NCBI GenBank assembly: GCA_027924585.1
Contig: BSBM01000151.1
Location: 10,201,501-10,265,500, forward strand
DNA length: 64,000 bases
Direction of reading: 5' to 3'
Source: Larix kaempferi
Lineage: Eukaryota > Streptophyta > Pinopsida > Pinales > Pinaceae
The notes under the pieces are model-generated. The model ran no database searches. It was not told the DNA's origin and saw nothing but the letters and a program-made list of their open reading frames with translations. Position 1 is the stretch's first letter. Every line of letters begins with the position of its first letter. This document shows positions 34,302-46,679 of the stretch, in pieces. The translations under genes and the position numbers were made by a program.

Positions 34302-35730
34302 ATGGACAAACTTGCTGTAAAATTAAGTTCTTTAAAAGACTATAATATAAAGTGGGAGCGATCCAAAAAAGCCAAGCTGACTACAACACTCAATGCGCTA
34401 GAATTGGAAATTGGTGATCTTAGGGATCAATCTCTGAGGGTGGGGATTTCACAATCTGGTCGAGCTCGGCTTGCTATTTTGGAGGAAAGGAAACTCAAAA
34501 TCCTCCTCATCCATGAAGAGTCCTGGCGTTTAAAGAGCCGGTCAATATGGCTAAAAGCTGGTGATTTAAACACAAAGTTCTTTCATCGCTATGTTGATTC
34601 ACGCAGAATTCAAAATAACATTTGGGATCTAAATGATCATGATGGGAGGAGGATTCGTGGGGATGAAGATTTGATGTCTGATGCATCTCGGCACTTTCTT
34701 GAGTACTTTACTGATCCTTTGAGTACATCCCTGCCTGAAAAGTTTAAGCTTATAAAAGAATATCCTCGGATGTTCACTGATAGGGAGGGGGACAAAATAT
34801 TTGAGGCTATTACTATCACAGATGTTCAGAATACCCTGCGGGGTTTTGCTAAGGATAAATCTCCCGGTCCGGATGGGTGGACGGTAGAACTGTTCACACA
34901 TTTTTTTGAAATCATGGGAAATGACCTCAGGGGTGCTGTGGATGAATCTCGGTCCTTGGGGTTGGTTTCTGGGGCGCTGAATACTACCTATCTGGAACTA
35001 ATACCTAAATCATCACATCCTGAGAGCTTTAGTGATTTCCGACCTATTGCTTTGTGCAATTTAGTATACAAGATCATATCCAAGATAATTGCACAACGTA
35101 TCAAACCGATCCTGTCTACGCACATTTATATGGAACAATATGGTTTTCTAGATGGGAGGCAGATACACGATGCGGTTGGCGTGGCACAGGAGGTTTTCCA
35201 CAGCATAAATCAAAAGAAGTTGGACACACTTATACTCCAACTTGACTTGGTGAAAGCCTATGACCGGGTAAATTGGACCTTTCTTAAATTGATTCTTATT
35301 CAAATTGGACTACCTTGGAAGGTAATGAAGTGGATTATGGTCTGTGTTACCTCTGTCAATTTTTCAGTTCTTATCAATGGTCAGCCGACTGATTTCTTCA
35401 AGGCTTCTAGGGGCCTTCGTCAAGGATGCCCTATTTCACCCCTTCTGTTTTTGTTGTTCATAGAAGGGCTGAGCCTCTCCATTCACAAAGCTAAATGTGA
35501 GGGCACTATTGTGGGTATCAAGGTCTCGACAGGTGTATCGGTAACTTACACTCTTTTTGTGGACGATGTGATGCTTTTTGGCATGGGAATACTGGCTGAA
35601 TTGTTACAGTATAAGAAAATACTTGATTTTTTCTGCTTGGTAACCGGTATGCTCATTAGTATGGTAAAATCCTTTTTCCTTAAGCACTCTTTGGAGGTGA
35701 ATTTGGAACGTAGGATCAGGGTTTTTTTCC
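34302..35730 (+). pseudogene. LINE ORF2 middle: reverse transcriptase
   Basis: A linker leads into plant LINE RT. Motifs are KSRSIWLKAGDLNTKFFH, KDKSPGPDGW, FSDFRPIALCNLVYKI, LILQLDLVKAYDRV (first catalytic Asp), GLRQGCPISPLLF, and TLFVDDVMLFG with the FVDD active site. The true frame shifts at the T-rich run 35721-35730 (gtttttttcc), after which the rest continues in another frame. The open frame runs to 35861, but its last 45 or so codons are shifted nonsense. Without the shift, RT would join the C-terminal region. Confidence 0.93.
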
Positions 35731-35731
35731 T

Positions 35732-37630
35732 TTGGAATTCAAGGAGTTATCTGAGGGCTCAAAGTATCTTGGCTATTTTGTCAAACCTGCAAAATACAGG
35801 ATCAATGGTTGGCTATGGCTTGTCAAACGGTTTGATGTGCATATTGGACATTGGAGCTTGAGATATCTTTCACTGGGTGGCCGGCTTACTTTGGCGAAGG
35901 CTGTTCTTCAGAACCTGGGAGTATATTGGTTCTCCCTCTACAAAATTCCTGTGTCCATATTACGCATAATTCGGGGGAAATTCTTCCGCTTTATTTGGTC
36001 TGGGGGGGAGAAGAACAAGTTTCATTTACTTAATTGGAAAACTCTAGCCCAACCATATACTCTTGGGGGTTGGAATGTAAAGAATTTGGAGCTTTTTGTG
36101 ATGGCTCTCCATGCTAAGAGTCTGTGGCGTGCTTTATTTAACAACTATTTGTGGGGTTGTATTATTTGGGCCAAATACCTCAAACATGTTCCGGTTGCGA
36201 CCTGGTTTCGGATTGGTAGGCATTCTGATATTAGGTCATCAAATATATGGCGTGGGCTCATGGGATCGTTTTCTGTTGTTGAAAAATGGCTCACTTGGAA
36301 ACCTGGAAATGGCCAGGACATCAGACTCGGATTGGATCCTGTTCTGGGGGGATCCCCCACATATCTTTTTTCTCCCGAACTACTTGCACATCTTCGGGCC
36401 AGGGGGCTCTATAATCTTGCACATGCGGCTTCTTTCAACAATAGGGGATGGATCACTGCTTGTCAACTTGGTATTGGGGGGATTATGGGAAAGGAATGGT
36501 CGAATTACACTATGCATCTCTGTCAAGCAAATATCCACCTTTGTGACTCCCCGGACAGGTTGGTTTGGTCGTGGGATATTGCGCGCGGCGTGGTCACTTC
36601 AAAACTTGCTTACGACTCATTATTTGCTGACTATCGACCGGTGAAGGTTTGGTGGCACACTGCGATTTGGAAGCTTGCCCTCCCTCCGAGGATTAGATGC
36701 TTTGTTTGGTTGGATTTGGGTAATAATATACTTGCCTGGGATAACCTTTGTAATCGTGGCTTCTGCGGCCCTGGCTGGTGTCCCTTATGCTGCTCCCATT
36801 TGGAATCGGTCGATCATGTTTTCTCTTCGTGCTTGGTCATACAAGATCTCTGGTTACTTATTGCCAAGTCCCTTGGTATACCTGTTGCTTGGCATTCGTC
36901 CACATTGATCGATTGTTTTGGCCGGTGGTTCCGCGAATCTCTTGCTCTTCGGTGGTTGGAACTCCCATGTTTTATGTTGTGGGAATTGTGGAAGGCCCGC
37001 AACCGTTGTGTGTTCGATGGTATAGTTCCTAATCTGGTTTGGTTATGCAGCCGAACTATTGCCTTATTCAAGGAGTTCAATTCCATATCTGTCCCTGTGG
37101 GTGGCATGATTGTTTCTTCTGAAAAGCGACCTGGTTACCAAAATGCTCCTCCGGTTCTGGTGTATCCTTGCGGGTTCTTTGATGGGGCTGCGACTAGGGG
37201 GAGAGGTGTTAGCGGGGCTGGTGTGGTGCTACATCTTAACAACTCTGTCTCCTTTCGACTCCATTTAAATTTGGGTTTTGGTACGAACACTCGCAGTGAA
37301 TTATGTGCACTCTGGATTCTCTTATACTTTGCTCGGCTCAAACAGGTTTCTTCTCTCGTTGTTATGGGTGATTCTTCCTCCATAATATCATGGGATTTGG
37401 GTTCTTCCCCTCTCAATGTGTTGCTCCTCACACATTGGTTGGATGCAGTCAGGAATTACATTAGTGTTTTTCAGCATATTCACTTTGCTCATGTATTTTG
37501 CGAGATAAATGTGGAGGCAGACATGCTCTCCAAGCGGGCTTTGGAATCTCCGACTGGTATTATCTTGTGGGAGGAATGGCATGAAGACCTTCTTTTCACC
37601 CGGGGCTCGGTTGATTTGCTTTGGAGCTGA
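35732..37630 (+). pseudogene. LINE ORF2 C-terminus: zinc-binding region and RNase H
   Basis: It continues from the RT thumb (SEGSKYLGYFV, LGGRLTLAKAVL) and a long connector. A zinc-binding segment follows, WCPLCCSHLESVDHVFSSC, of CX2C...HX4C form near 36778-36834. The last 150 codons are an RNase H: FFDGAATRGRGVSGAG (first Asp), RSELCAL (Glu), MGDSSSI (Asp) and VEADMLSKRAL (last Asp). Its gain by plant L1-type LINEs is established. The frame is open throughout and ends at TGA 37628-37630. Confidence 0.92.
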
Positions 37631-38102
37631 ATTTATGTTTTGGTTTAGCGGCATTTTCTGATATATATATTTCTCATATGATTATATGCGACTTTATATT
37701 TTGCAGGTTCATAGGCACTTTCTCCAACTCCTTGTTGGATTTTTGATCCGGTTGGATTATTCGGCTCTATACTATTTGCTATATTTGTCTTTGTGTCCAG
37801 GCCTTGGGCTGTTTTGGACTTATATATTTGTATTATGTCTTTAGTTTGACTTTTATGGTACTTTGATACTATGACACATGGAGACGGTTATTTATGGACT
37901 TATTTGCTGCTGGGGATATGATGCTCGTATTTTTGGCATCCATTATGGTTTATGTATGGGTCTTGGCATAGATCCTAGTTAGTGATGAAGACTTGGGGGC
38001 CCGTTATGTGATATGAATCACATTCCTGCATGTTTTGATGGCATGATGTATTGGTTTTATTTACTATTTCGCGGTATTAATAGTAAGCTATATTTTCTTT
38101 GG
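37631..38102 (+). other. LINE 3' untranslated region
   Basis: T-rich sequence of about 470 bases after the RNase H stop, leading into the poly(A) run at 38103-38113. I see no clear polyadenylation signal. Confidence 0.75.
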
Positions 38103-38128
38103 AAAAAAAAAAAGTCTATTCATGATTT

Positions 38129-40022
38129 TCTTTTACCTATTTTGTAATAGGTAGAAGTAGCCATCAAGAATCCTTAAATGGACATTTTTTTGGTTTGTAA
38201 TAACATTGTTAAAAGGAAAGATCAATGTATTAGTGATTTTTTTTGGAATGTTTTATATGTGTGAGATCTTTGTATCAAACAACAAAAATCAATCAATTTT
38301 ATAAAGTTATATATATTTTTAATTAAATTAATATAATTTATGTGTTTTATTTATCTCAAAAATTTAATAAAATAAAACTTTAATTTTCATTAATATAATC
38401 CTCATTAAATTATTGTTTATGAATCTATTAATTGATTCCAACTTTATTATAACCTCTAATGCCTTACATTGTGAGTTGAGTTAACTTTGTAAAAAAAAAT
38501 ATAAATATGAAAAAATAGTTTCATAATGAACTACTCATTGTGTTGAACATCTTGGATGTTATATGTTAATATGCTTCTTCAGTCTTTCGACCTTTATTTA
38601 TACTTCTTCACCAACTTATTTGAATGATACTTAATTTTCTTTTAACTTTACAATTAATTTTTTAAACTTTTAATTCCTTCTTATCTCCTTATTCTTCATT
38701 TTATTCTTATTTTTCTCATATTTCTCAATTTGGGTTTTATTTATACATTTGTCCCTTACTTTTTAATCACTTTTGATAATTATATATAATTTGCCTTTCT
38801 CTTTTTGCAATGGCCAATTTTATAGTGGATATGGCTTGAAGTCATTACTAGTGGTTCCCACACATGTTAAAGCATTTATAACTTCATGTATAAAGGTTGT
38901 AACATGGAGTTCATTATGTACACCCATGATATAACTTTAGAATAACTTTTATTCTTTTTCTATTTCTAAAAACTTATCTATTGAACTTCTTATGAATACA
39001 TCTTTCCATCTTTCTCGTTATAAACTTTTTATTTTCATTAAAATCTATTCAATATCATTCTTCTTCTTTACTTTACTTTTAGAAAACCACCTTAACTTAA
39101 CTTAAATCAAATGATGCTTCCTCGTCCCTCTACCTTTTATTTAATATATCCATATTCATACGGAAATTAAAATGCAACCCCAATACACCTATATCTACAT
39201 GTTTATTAAAAGACTCCTATCACAACATCATATTTTAAAAACCCGACTATAAATTAATATAGTAGGATATTTCCTAAATAATGCACTCCCTATGGGTTGT
39301 AAAGCATAAGCTTGACTTATTAATAAAACATTATCATTATTGAATGACACTTTGAGTCATTAGGCCAACATAATATTAATAAAGTTTGAAATTTTGTATT
39401 CAGACCAACATAATTGAGTCTTTAGACCAACAGAACCTTCAATCATTTGGAAATAACAATATAAATAAGTTTGAAAGTTTGTAAGATGAAGTTATGTGCA
39501 GTAATGCTAATAAGAGATATCATTTACTAGCATGAGTGAGTAAGATATACATATTTTGATGGGATATTATTAACTTTTCTTGTATAGTAAGTAATAGAAG
39601 TATAAATATTTTTTCTAACAAAAACTTTATTGGAAAACTTAATGGATAATTTTACACGTTAGTGAATGACATCTTTAGTAAATTTGTTAAAATTTGTTAA
39701 TGTAGTTTAGTTTAATTAACTCAAGTGAATTTGAATTAGAACTTGCTAGCATGTAACTAGCTAAATGTCCAATAACATTGCAACAATTAGTTGAGCTAAT
39801 TATAACTCCTTAGGCTAGGAAACATATTAATCAAGATATTGAATGAGGTTGGAGATCCTTTATGAGATATATTTTCTTTGTATATGTAAGGAGAATTAAT
39901 TATGTTGTATACAATTTTATTTGTGAATATCAAATATTCTCCCTATATCAATGTTATCTAGTCTATGAGTATGCTTCTTTGCATTAGTTATGTCTATACT
40001 ACGTTATAGATAATTTTGATTT
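38129..40022. other. No gene seen (1.9 kb, AT-rich)
   Basis: Very AT-rich intergenic DNA without a supportable frame or RNA motif. A nearby pair of aggccaacata / agaccaacata words lies at 39361-39430. Confidence 0.4.
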
Positions 40023-41565
40023 TAGTTTTACAACTTTTTTTTTTTTTTGTAAACTGTAGATAGGAATTATATTAGAGTACAAAAATTGTTATATACACAG
40101 GAAAGACTGTAGTTCTGAGTGCGTTCCGTTGCATCTCATTTAGCAGAAAATTCAAAATAGGGCCTTCACAAGCCTGCCCACAGATGGGATAAGAGACATA
40201 GACATAGTTACATCCGACCATTAAAAACCTAAGACTAACCAATTCAAAAAAAAAACCAGAGCATAACAGTAATTATTCAGCCAAAGCAAGGCAACCTGAA
40301 ACGCTAACCGCTGCATAAAGGAGCTGGAGCTTGTCGGAGCCACCTTAAGTATTTGTGTCTGCATCCTGGGGGTTGGGCTTGTCCTTAATGATTGGGTAGG
40401 AACCAGAAAAGTCTTCATCCCAGTTATGAAATGGGATTTTGGGAGGCAGCAGTTTCGTCTTTCGTAGGGTAGCAGCATCACCTTCGGATTTTCGGACCCT
40501 TTTATAATGCAAAGAGTCAATAATGGAAGGGATAGGGAACGAGACCTCTGGGAGAGGGGCCCCTTGTAAAAAGACAGGATCCGGAGAGACGTTCCCTGCA
40601 GGGGAACCATGGATAGGCGCACAACGACAGCACCAGGTAGTTCCTGCAAATTGGAGCCCAGAGTATGGGCACTAGGCGCTTTAGCCGTGCTCTCTGGGAG
40701 GAGAGTATCCTTTCCTTCTGAGGCCTCTTTGGTGGAACCACGAGCGTCAGGACCAATTTCGTGATGAGAGGTGCCCTTGCTGATGAAGGAGTACTTGCCT
40801 CCAACCACACTGGATTCAAGAGTAGCAAGCACTTCGTCCAGGTGAATCACATGAATTCGAGTGTCCATAATAGATAATTTGGCCATGTTCTTGTTAGCCA
40901 ACAATTCCTCTACCAAAGAACCCAACATGTTCTTCATTAACCAATAGTAATTAATATGATTTCCTTGGTTTCCAGAGGCGAGTATATCAGAGACGCGGTT
41001 AGCCTCCCATTCATCGACTAACCTTCGAACCGGAAAAGTAACCTTGTCATCATAACCGCTGATGGTTTTCTTATTAGTCTCTAGAGATGTGGTAATCCGG
41101 CCTATGCCATGACCGGCACCACGCATAAGCTTTCCATGCGGATGGGTCATGGTGGAATCAACAATCTCGCAGGAGGGGAGAAACAGAGAAGAGCTATTTG
41201 GAGCCTGAACCTGCAAAGAAAACTGAATGAGGGTGATGCGCCGTCATTGCTTCATTTCTAGAGCATAGGAGAGGGAGTGCTAAGACTTCACACGAGGGAG
41301 CATGATGAGCATACGGCTCCAGTGAGAGCATGAGTACATAGACATAAATGCCACCCACCACAGTTCAATCACCATTTAACCTGATCTCTCGCTTAAGAGC
41401 TAGCACACCAGGAAAAGGACTCAAACTTAAATGCACCCCCTGGGTGATGACACCTGCAAGGATATGCTGCCAGATGGTAGGGACATGTCACCAGGTGGTT
41501 GCATGGTGCCTCCCTCCATGGCCCGTTTAGGATTGACACCCGCAGTCGGGGTAGTTTTACAACTT
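40023..41565 (-). mobile_element. Small poly(A) retroposon with 14-bp target duplication
   Basis: The word tagttttacaactt occurs at 40023-40036 and 41552-41565. Between them lies a minus-strand unit of about 1.5 kb. Its poly(A) tail is the T run at 40034-40048, and its 5' end is GC-rich (ccccgactgcggg). It carries one long frame but no RT, so it must have been copied by enzymes supplied elsewhere, or it is a retrocopied transcript. Confidence 0.7.
40221..41216 (-). CDS. Uncharacterised 331-codon frame in a retroposon
   Basis: The open frame ends at 40221, about 180 bases before the poly(A) tract. It has no ATG at its upstream limit; the first codon of the cited range is TTG, and a ttttctttgcag run directly precedes it, which resembles a 3' splice site. 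The first 150 residues look like a soluble helical domain (VTFPVRRLVDEWEANRV, NYYWLMKNMLGSLVEELL). The rest is low-complexity Ser/Pro/Leu. I do not recognise the family. It may be a retrocopied host gene piece or the protein of a non-autonomous LINE relative. Confidence 0.4.
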   Translation of the reverse strand: MQVQAPNSSSLFLPSCEIVDSTMTHPHGKLMRGAGHGIGRITTSLETNKKTISGYDDKVTFPVRRLVDEWEANRVSDILASGNQGNHINYYWLMKNMLGSLVEELLANKNMAKLSIMDTRIHVIHLDEVLATLESSVVGGKYSFISKGTSHHEIGPDARGSTKEASEGKDTLLPESTAKAPSAHTLGSNLQELPGAVVVRLSMVPLQGTSLRILSFYKGPLSQRSRSLSLPLLTLCIIKGSENPKVMLLPYERRNCCLPKSHFITGMKTFLVPTQSLRTSPTPRMQTQILKVAPTSSSSFMQRLAFQVALLWLNNYCYALVFFLNWLVLGF

Positions 41566-43300
41566 GTCATTAGAGCCATGTATTTTGGATTTGGGAGACC
41601 TACGAGATTCCCTCTTGGGAAAATTGAAAGATGGGGACAGTCTTTATGTATTTCCTTGCTATGTGGATTGCATAAAGCATTGGACAAGAGGAAGAGGAAC
41701 CATTTGTTATTTTTGAGTATTTTTTTGTGTTTTTTATATGTATGATTTCAAATGAATGGAATATAAATGATAAAAATGTTTTTATCAATTTACATGTTTT
41801 TATCACAACTTCACAAGTGCTTATATATATATATATTCCAAAAAAAATTGTCCATTCATATATATATATACTAAGTCTTCAAAAGTTTTGTCCATGACCA
41901 TTCAATAATATTTATAATGTCACAAGTATTTGTATGAAACATCATTCAATCATATTATTAATTATATTATTTCTCCTATATGAATTTTAATGAGTTATTA
42001 GTTCATAACATGGAAGGGTTGGAATGTTAAATTTCAAAGGATCAAGGAATATATATTGAGTAGAGATATGGAATCAACCCATGTCAAATGCTATGTATAG
42101 AAATAAATACAATCATAAGCCTTATTTTCGAATGTTACAAGTTGAAAACTATATGCCCCGAATAGAGGTCAAAATTATGTTTTTTTCAAATCAAATTTTC
42201 AATTGTTTTGTGACATGATTTTTTTTTACATATATCTTAAATACGGCTTAAAAATTAGGTCGATGATGAGGTTGAAAGTATTTAAGTAAAACAAAGTAAG
42301 AAAATATTGGTGGAAACCCCATCAAAATTCAAGGTTGAAATTGTTGATAAAATCATTGTTTTAGGTCAAAACATCTATTGAAAATGGGCATTACAAATGT
42401 GGCCACGAATGATTTGGTAGTCAAATATTATTACATAAGTGTTATTAATGAGGTAAAACATTGTGTCAAAATCTCATTAGGAGACATAGGTAAAGGGCTG
42501 GTGCAAGGTAATGATACCCACTTATGACATGTTAGTTGCAATGGACTTCCTGGAAAACATAAATTTGGTCATTAAAATGAATTTTTAGAGGTACCTACAC
42601 AACATTTCAGAGAATTAGATCACCTTCCAGAATATATAACTTGTATTTGTGGAAAATAGGTATAACTCACAAAAAATGGTGTTCTTTTAGGGTTGAAATG
42701 TTATTTGTTTTCAAAAACACAATGCATATTTTTGCGTTAGGCCCGGGTTTCGTATGCAAACTGTCTAAATTTGAAAAAAAATTGCGTAGGGTTGTAGATA
42801 ACAAGCATATATAGTGCATCGTTATTTTTCCAAAATTTTCCAAACTAATTTTATATTTTTTTAAATTAAGGAAGTTAGGAAAGCCCTAAAAAGACAAGGT
42901 CGAGCGTTAGGAAGTATACTTGTGCACATTCTTTTCCGTTTTCAAAATAGGTGTGTTAGTCAAAAGTTATAGCTAAAATACATGACATATGTTTGTAAAT
43001 ATGACATGGTTGCACACAAAAATAAATAAAAATTAGAAAATACTAACAAATTTATTCAAAAGATAGATATTTGGAATCCGCACAGAGAGCTCTATAAGCG
43101 TGTGCAGTTTCATTGGAAGTGGACAAGTGGATCATATATAGATTCGAGGTTGAAAAACATGAAGTTACATAACATGATGTGTTTTTCTATAATGCAATCC
43201 AAGGCACAAGGTTTGGCAATCCAAACCTAGAACCACACCTACCAAGTCATTACACACGGTATGGAAAAATGCAAGTGCACCAAAAAAAAATTAATTTTTA
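41566..43300. other. No gene seen; AT microsatellites
   Basis: Intergenic AT-rich DNA with (TA)n runs at 41822-41837 and 41859-41870. There is no frame with a recognised motif. Confidence 0.4.
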
Positions 43301-43313
43301 GCGCGCGCGCGCG
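43301..43313. repeat. Alternating GC tract
   Basis: Thirteen bases of strictly alternating g and c stand isolated in AT-rich, CpG-poor plant DNA. Alternating purine-pyrimidine GC runs can adopt the Z form. Confidence 0.85.
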
Positions 43314-43329
43314 TTAGTAAAGCGCACAC

Positions 43330-43705
43330 ATTAATGTTACATATTTGTTTCACTCTCATTCTTAGCTATATCTCCCTTTCTCAATATAATCCCACTCCCC
43401 CTCCCTCTTTATAACCCCACCTCCCTCTCTTTCTCAACCACCCATCTATCCCCTTACCATAAAGCATAAGCCACTGATTAAAAACATGTACCATAAATCC
43501 CAAGCCCCTCATCTCTCTATTACCCTAATCCCTAACCCCCTCCTTTCTCTATTTCTTTAACCCCCTACCAATAACATTGTCCCCTCTCACTTATTCCTAC
43601 CACTAACCATCACCCCCCATCTCTCTCTCGCTCTATCACTCTCTCTAAACCCCCAACCCCTAATCTCTCTCTCTATATCTCCTTCCCCAAACCCCCACTC
43701 TTCAC
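43330..43705 (+). repeat. CT-rich, CCCTAA-like satellite, left part
   Basis: Pyrimidine-rich strand made of (ct)n runs alternating with aaacccctaacccc-like words, close to the plant telomere motif ccctaaa but degenerate. Copia element C is inserted in it; the array continues at 49947. Confidence 0.85.
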
Positions 43706-44163
43706 TGTTAGGATATTTAGACACTTAGGAGTTAGTTAAGATCAACTTCTGTAATATATCCGTTAGGGATAATGTGTTTCTTTAATATGCATTAGTATGC
43801 ATTTGTAAATACTTAATCCGACGGTCACGTTATGTTTCCGACATAGAGTGATCCGACGGCTCAACTTCTCTTAGATCAAACCTAACCTTGATCGGTGGCT
43901 TAACACCCGATTGGTCCATGATCTCTATTTAAAGAGCATGGAGATTCATTGTTTAGTTGATCGATTATGAGAAGCTCATTTGTAACTTTATTTCTTTGCA
44001 TAATAAATTGTCCCGTAGAAGCTATTTGGCCGGGGCCGTGGAGTGTTTCCCTCAAGAAGGTTTAAACCACGTCAAAACATCGGTGTGTTGATCTGTGATC
44101 TGTTTGTGTGAAGTGGTTGCTCTTGGTGTTCGGTCCTTTGGTAGTACCCTGTGTACCCGAACA
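43706..44163 (+). repeat. 5' LTR of copia C
   Basis: It begins tgttaggatattt and ends cccgaaca, and is the same length as 49484-49941. A TATA-like tatttaaa lies at 43926-43933. The downstream part would form the transcript's 5' end. Confidence 0.95.
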
Positions 44164-44175
44164 TGGTATCAGAGC
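44164..44175 (+). promoter_or_regulatory. Primer binding site of copia C
   Basis: tggtatcagagc immediately after the LTR; complementary to the initiator Met-tRNA 3' end. Confidence 0.95.
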
Positions 44176-44503
44176 TTTTATGAAGTGCCGCTTCCGGTTA
44201 TGATCTAGATCTTGAACTGTTGTTGCCGAAACTCGAAAGGGTTTCTAGTTCTAGTATTTCTGTGCATTTTTAGGCTGTGGGAGGTGTTCCATTGCGTCTG
44301 GAGCATCGTTTCCATTGGGAAATAGTTTTCGTTTGATCGAAAACGGTTCCCTGTTGCTCCAGAAACGTGTATTTCATCAGATCTGAAGGTATAATGTTAC
44401 AGTGACACATTTTTTTATTTCATTTTTTAAAAAGAAAAAATATCATATTTCATCTTTTTTTACTGTTAGATTTTTTTTGGGTTCGGATTGTTGCTTTCCC
44501 TTC

Positions 44504-44633
44504 TGCGTATGCTCTTTGCCGTGCACCTTGAGCGATCTCGGCAAATCAGAAACAGAAAGGGAAAGGGTTTTTCTCGGCTGCGTATGCTCTTTACCGTGCA
44601 CCTTGCGCGATCTCGGCAAATCAGAAACAGAGA
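44504..44633 (+). repeat. 75-bp tandem duplication in the copia C leader
   Basis: The unit from tgcgtatgctctttgccgtg to the gcaaatcagaaacag end is present twice (starts 44504 and 44579) with few changes. It lies in the 5' leader between primer site and gag, where packaging signals usually are. Open frames crossing it are incidental. Confidence 0.88.
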
Positions 44634-45323
44634 GAAAACGTAGACTTTCCGGGCAAGCTAACAAGATCTAACTCCACAAGTGTGTAAAAGTTTTTTTGTT
44701 TCGATTTGTGGTTTGTTTTGCAGGAAAAAGGGCAAGCACGCAAACCGAGCAAGAAGAGTAAACAAAAAAAAAACAAAAAACAAAAAAACCCATTCCTCAT
44801 TCCCATATTTTACATACCTTTTAATCTAGCTCACTTGGTTCAAAGTTGCTTTATTCCTTAATAGGTCTTGAGTTCAAGTCTTAGGAAGTTACTTTTAAAA
44901 GAAAAGTGCATGCAATTTCTAATTTCAAGTTACTTTATTGTAAAAGTGCATCTCACTTAAATAATAATAAAATAAAAATACAAGTGAGTCACTTAAGTTT
45001 TTTTTATTGTTGCACTATTTAAAAGTAATATCATTGTAAAAGTGAAATCACTTATTTTACAAAAGTGGTTCATTTAAAGCAATTTTCTTTTAAAGTGATT
45101 GTCAAAAGGTTCATCTTGGGAAGAGGGGGGTTCTTTTTTTTTGTTGGACATTCTCTAGCTGCCACGTCACTATTGGGGACATCTTCAACAGTTTCTTTGT
45201 TCAAGCATAACTTCATCATACAGAGTCAGCTTTCAGTGCCATTTTTTTTGAAACCGCCTATTTTTTCGAGCTCTTCACATCCATACTATTGTTTTTTGCT
45301 TTTACAGACATTAATTTATAAAT

Positions 45324-46679
45324 ATGGCCGCCCCTTGTGACATTCTACTTAATAGTTCCAACTATTTCTCATGGAAATATCGTATGGAGGATGTTCTACG
45401 AAGTAGGGGACTTTTCAGAATTACCACAGGGAAAGAAAAAGAACCCACTGATGATGATAAGAAAATAAAATGGGCAAATAGATGTGATGAAGCTCATGGA
45501 TTTATTGGGATGTCAATCTCTACTGATTTGCGATTCCACATATCTAGAATTGATGAACCTAATGCTGCCTGGGACAAGTTGGAATCTGTGTTTGGTAAAC
45601 ACAATGAAATTCGAGGTCACCAACTCGAAAATGAGTTGATTTCTTTAAATCCAAGTGACTTTTCATGCATTCAAGATTATTTATCTAAGTACAAAACTCT
45701 TAAGCTCTTATGTGCAGAATGTAAGATTGAGAGGGAAGACAAACAATGTATTTATCATATTCTTTCCAAACTTCGACCTGCATATTCTGTTTTTGTATCT
45801 ACATTTTACTCCATGAAAGCATCCTTGAATGCAACTAGCTATCAAGAGCCTAGTCTTGAATCCTTTTGTGATTCCTTGATTAGGAAACAAGATAAACTCA
45901 TTCATCTTGGAATAATCAACAATGCAGATACATCTGGGAAAGCCTTATTGTCCCAACATAAAGAAAAGTCCAAGCCTCCCAAGAAACAAAATTTTCGCAA
46001 TAATAAGTCAAACAAGGGTCCAAAACTCTCTCAGTCAGCACCTTCTTTAAAAAATGACAAAGGATGCAAGCCAAAAGGAAAGAAGACTGAGCGTCATTGC
46101 AACTATTGCGGGAAATATAATCATGATGAATCTAAGTGTTTCAAGAAGATGGCAGCCTTGGAAGCAGCAATGAAGAAGCACCACATCAGCCTAGATTCGC
46201 CTTCAGAATCTGCCTCTCATGGACATGCACTTTGTGCTTCTGGTTATTCTTATAATGCATCTTCTTCTTCTACTTCAAATGAATGGCTCATTGATTCTGG
46301 AGCATCTTATCATATGGCTAAGGATCAAGCCATCTTTTCTACTATGCATGAATGTAACACCAAACAAATATTTGTTGGTGATGATAGATCTCTAAGTGTT
46401 GTAGGAGCTAGAACAGTTCCAGTAGATAATGGTCATTTTAGTGATGTACTATGTGTTCCAAGAATTTCCTACAATTTGTTATCAGTCTATCAGATCACTC
46501 ATTCTGGTGAAGGTAAAACTGTGACCTTTACACCTCACCAAGTTGTAATCAATGATTTTAAAGATCCTCAACAAGTCCTAGCTACCGGAATTGTTGATGA
46601 TATTACCAGGTTGTACAAGTTTAACAACTTTGGGTCATCACCTTCCCTTCAGTTTTTGTTGCTCATAGTGATAACTTGA
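45324..46679 (+). pseudogene. Copia C gag and protease
   Basis: A clear ATG at 45324 opens MAAPCDILLNSSNYFSWKYR, the usual copia gag start (UBN2-type gag, about 200 residues). A CCHC knuckle, CNYCGKYNHDESKC, lies at about 46099-46140. Protease follows, with the active site in EWLIDSGASYHM near 46281-46316 and the LCVPRISYNLLSV block. A one-base loss near 46645-46656 throws the frame off, so the last 12 or so residues are not natural. The correct frame continues with the integrase zinc-finger histidines. Otherwise it is intact. Confidence 0.92.

Larger units (their letters stand above)
30890..38110 (+). mobile_element. Full-length L1-type plant LINE with RNase H
   Basis: The insertion of about 7.2 kb is bounded by a long target duplication and ends in a short poly(A) run (38103-38113). 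The 5' leader is 674 bp. ORF1 and ORF2 meet in a TAATG overlap at 33481-33485. ORF2 encodes an apurinic endonuclease, RT, a C-terminal zinc-binding region and RNase H. Four TAG stops and one frameshift inactivate it. The body is clearly richer in G+C than the AT-rich flanks. It could have served as the enzyme source for SINE-like retroposons. Confidence 0.95.

Noticed and set aside
44402-44671. Small open frame upstream of copia C gag
   Set aside because: It reads through the 75-bp leader duplication on both strands equally and has no conserved motif.
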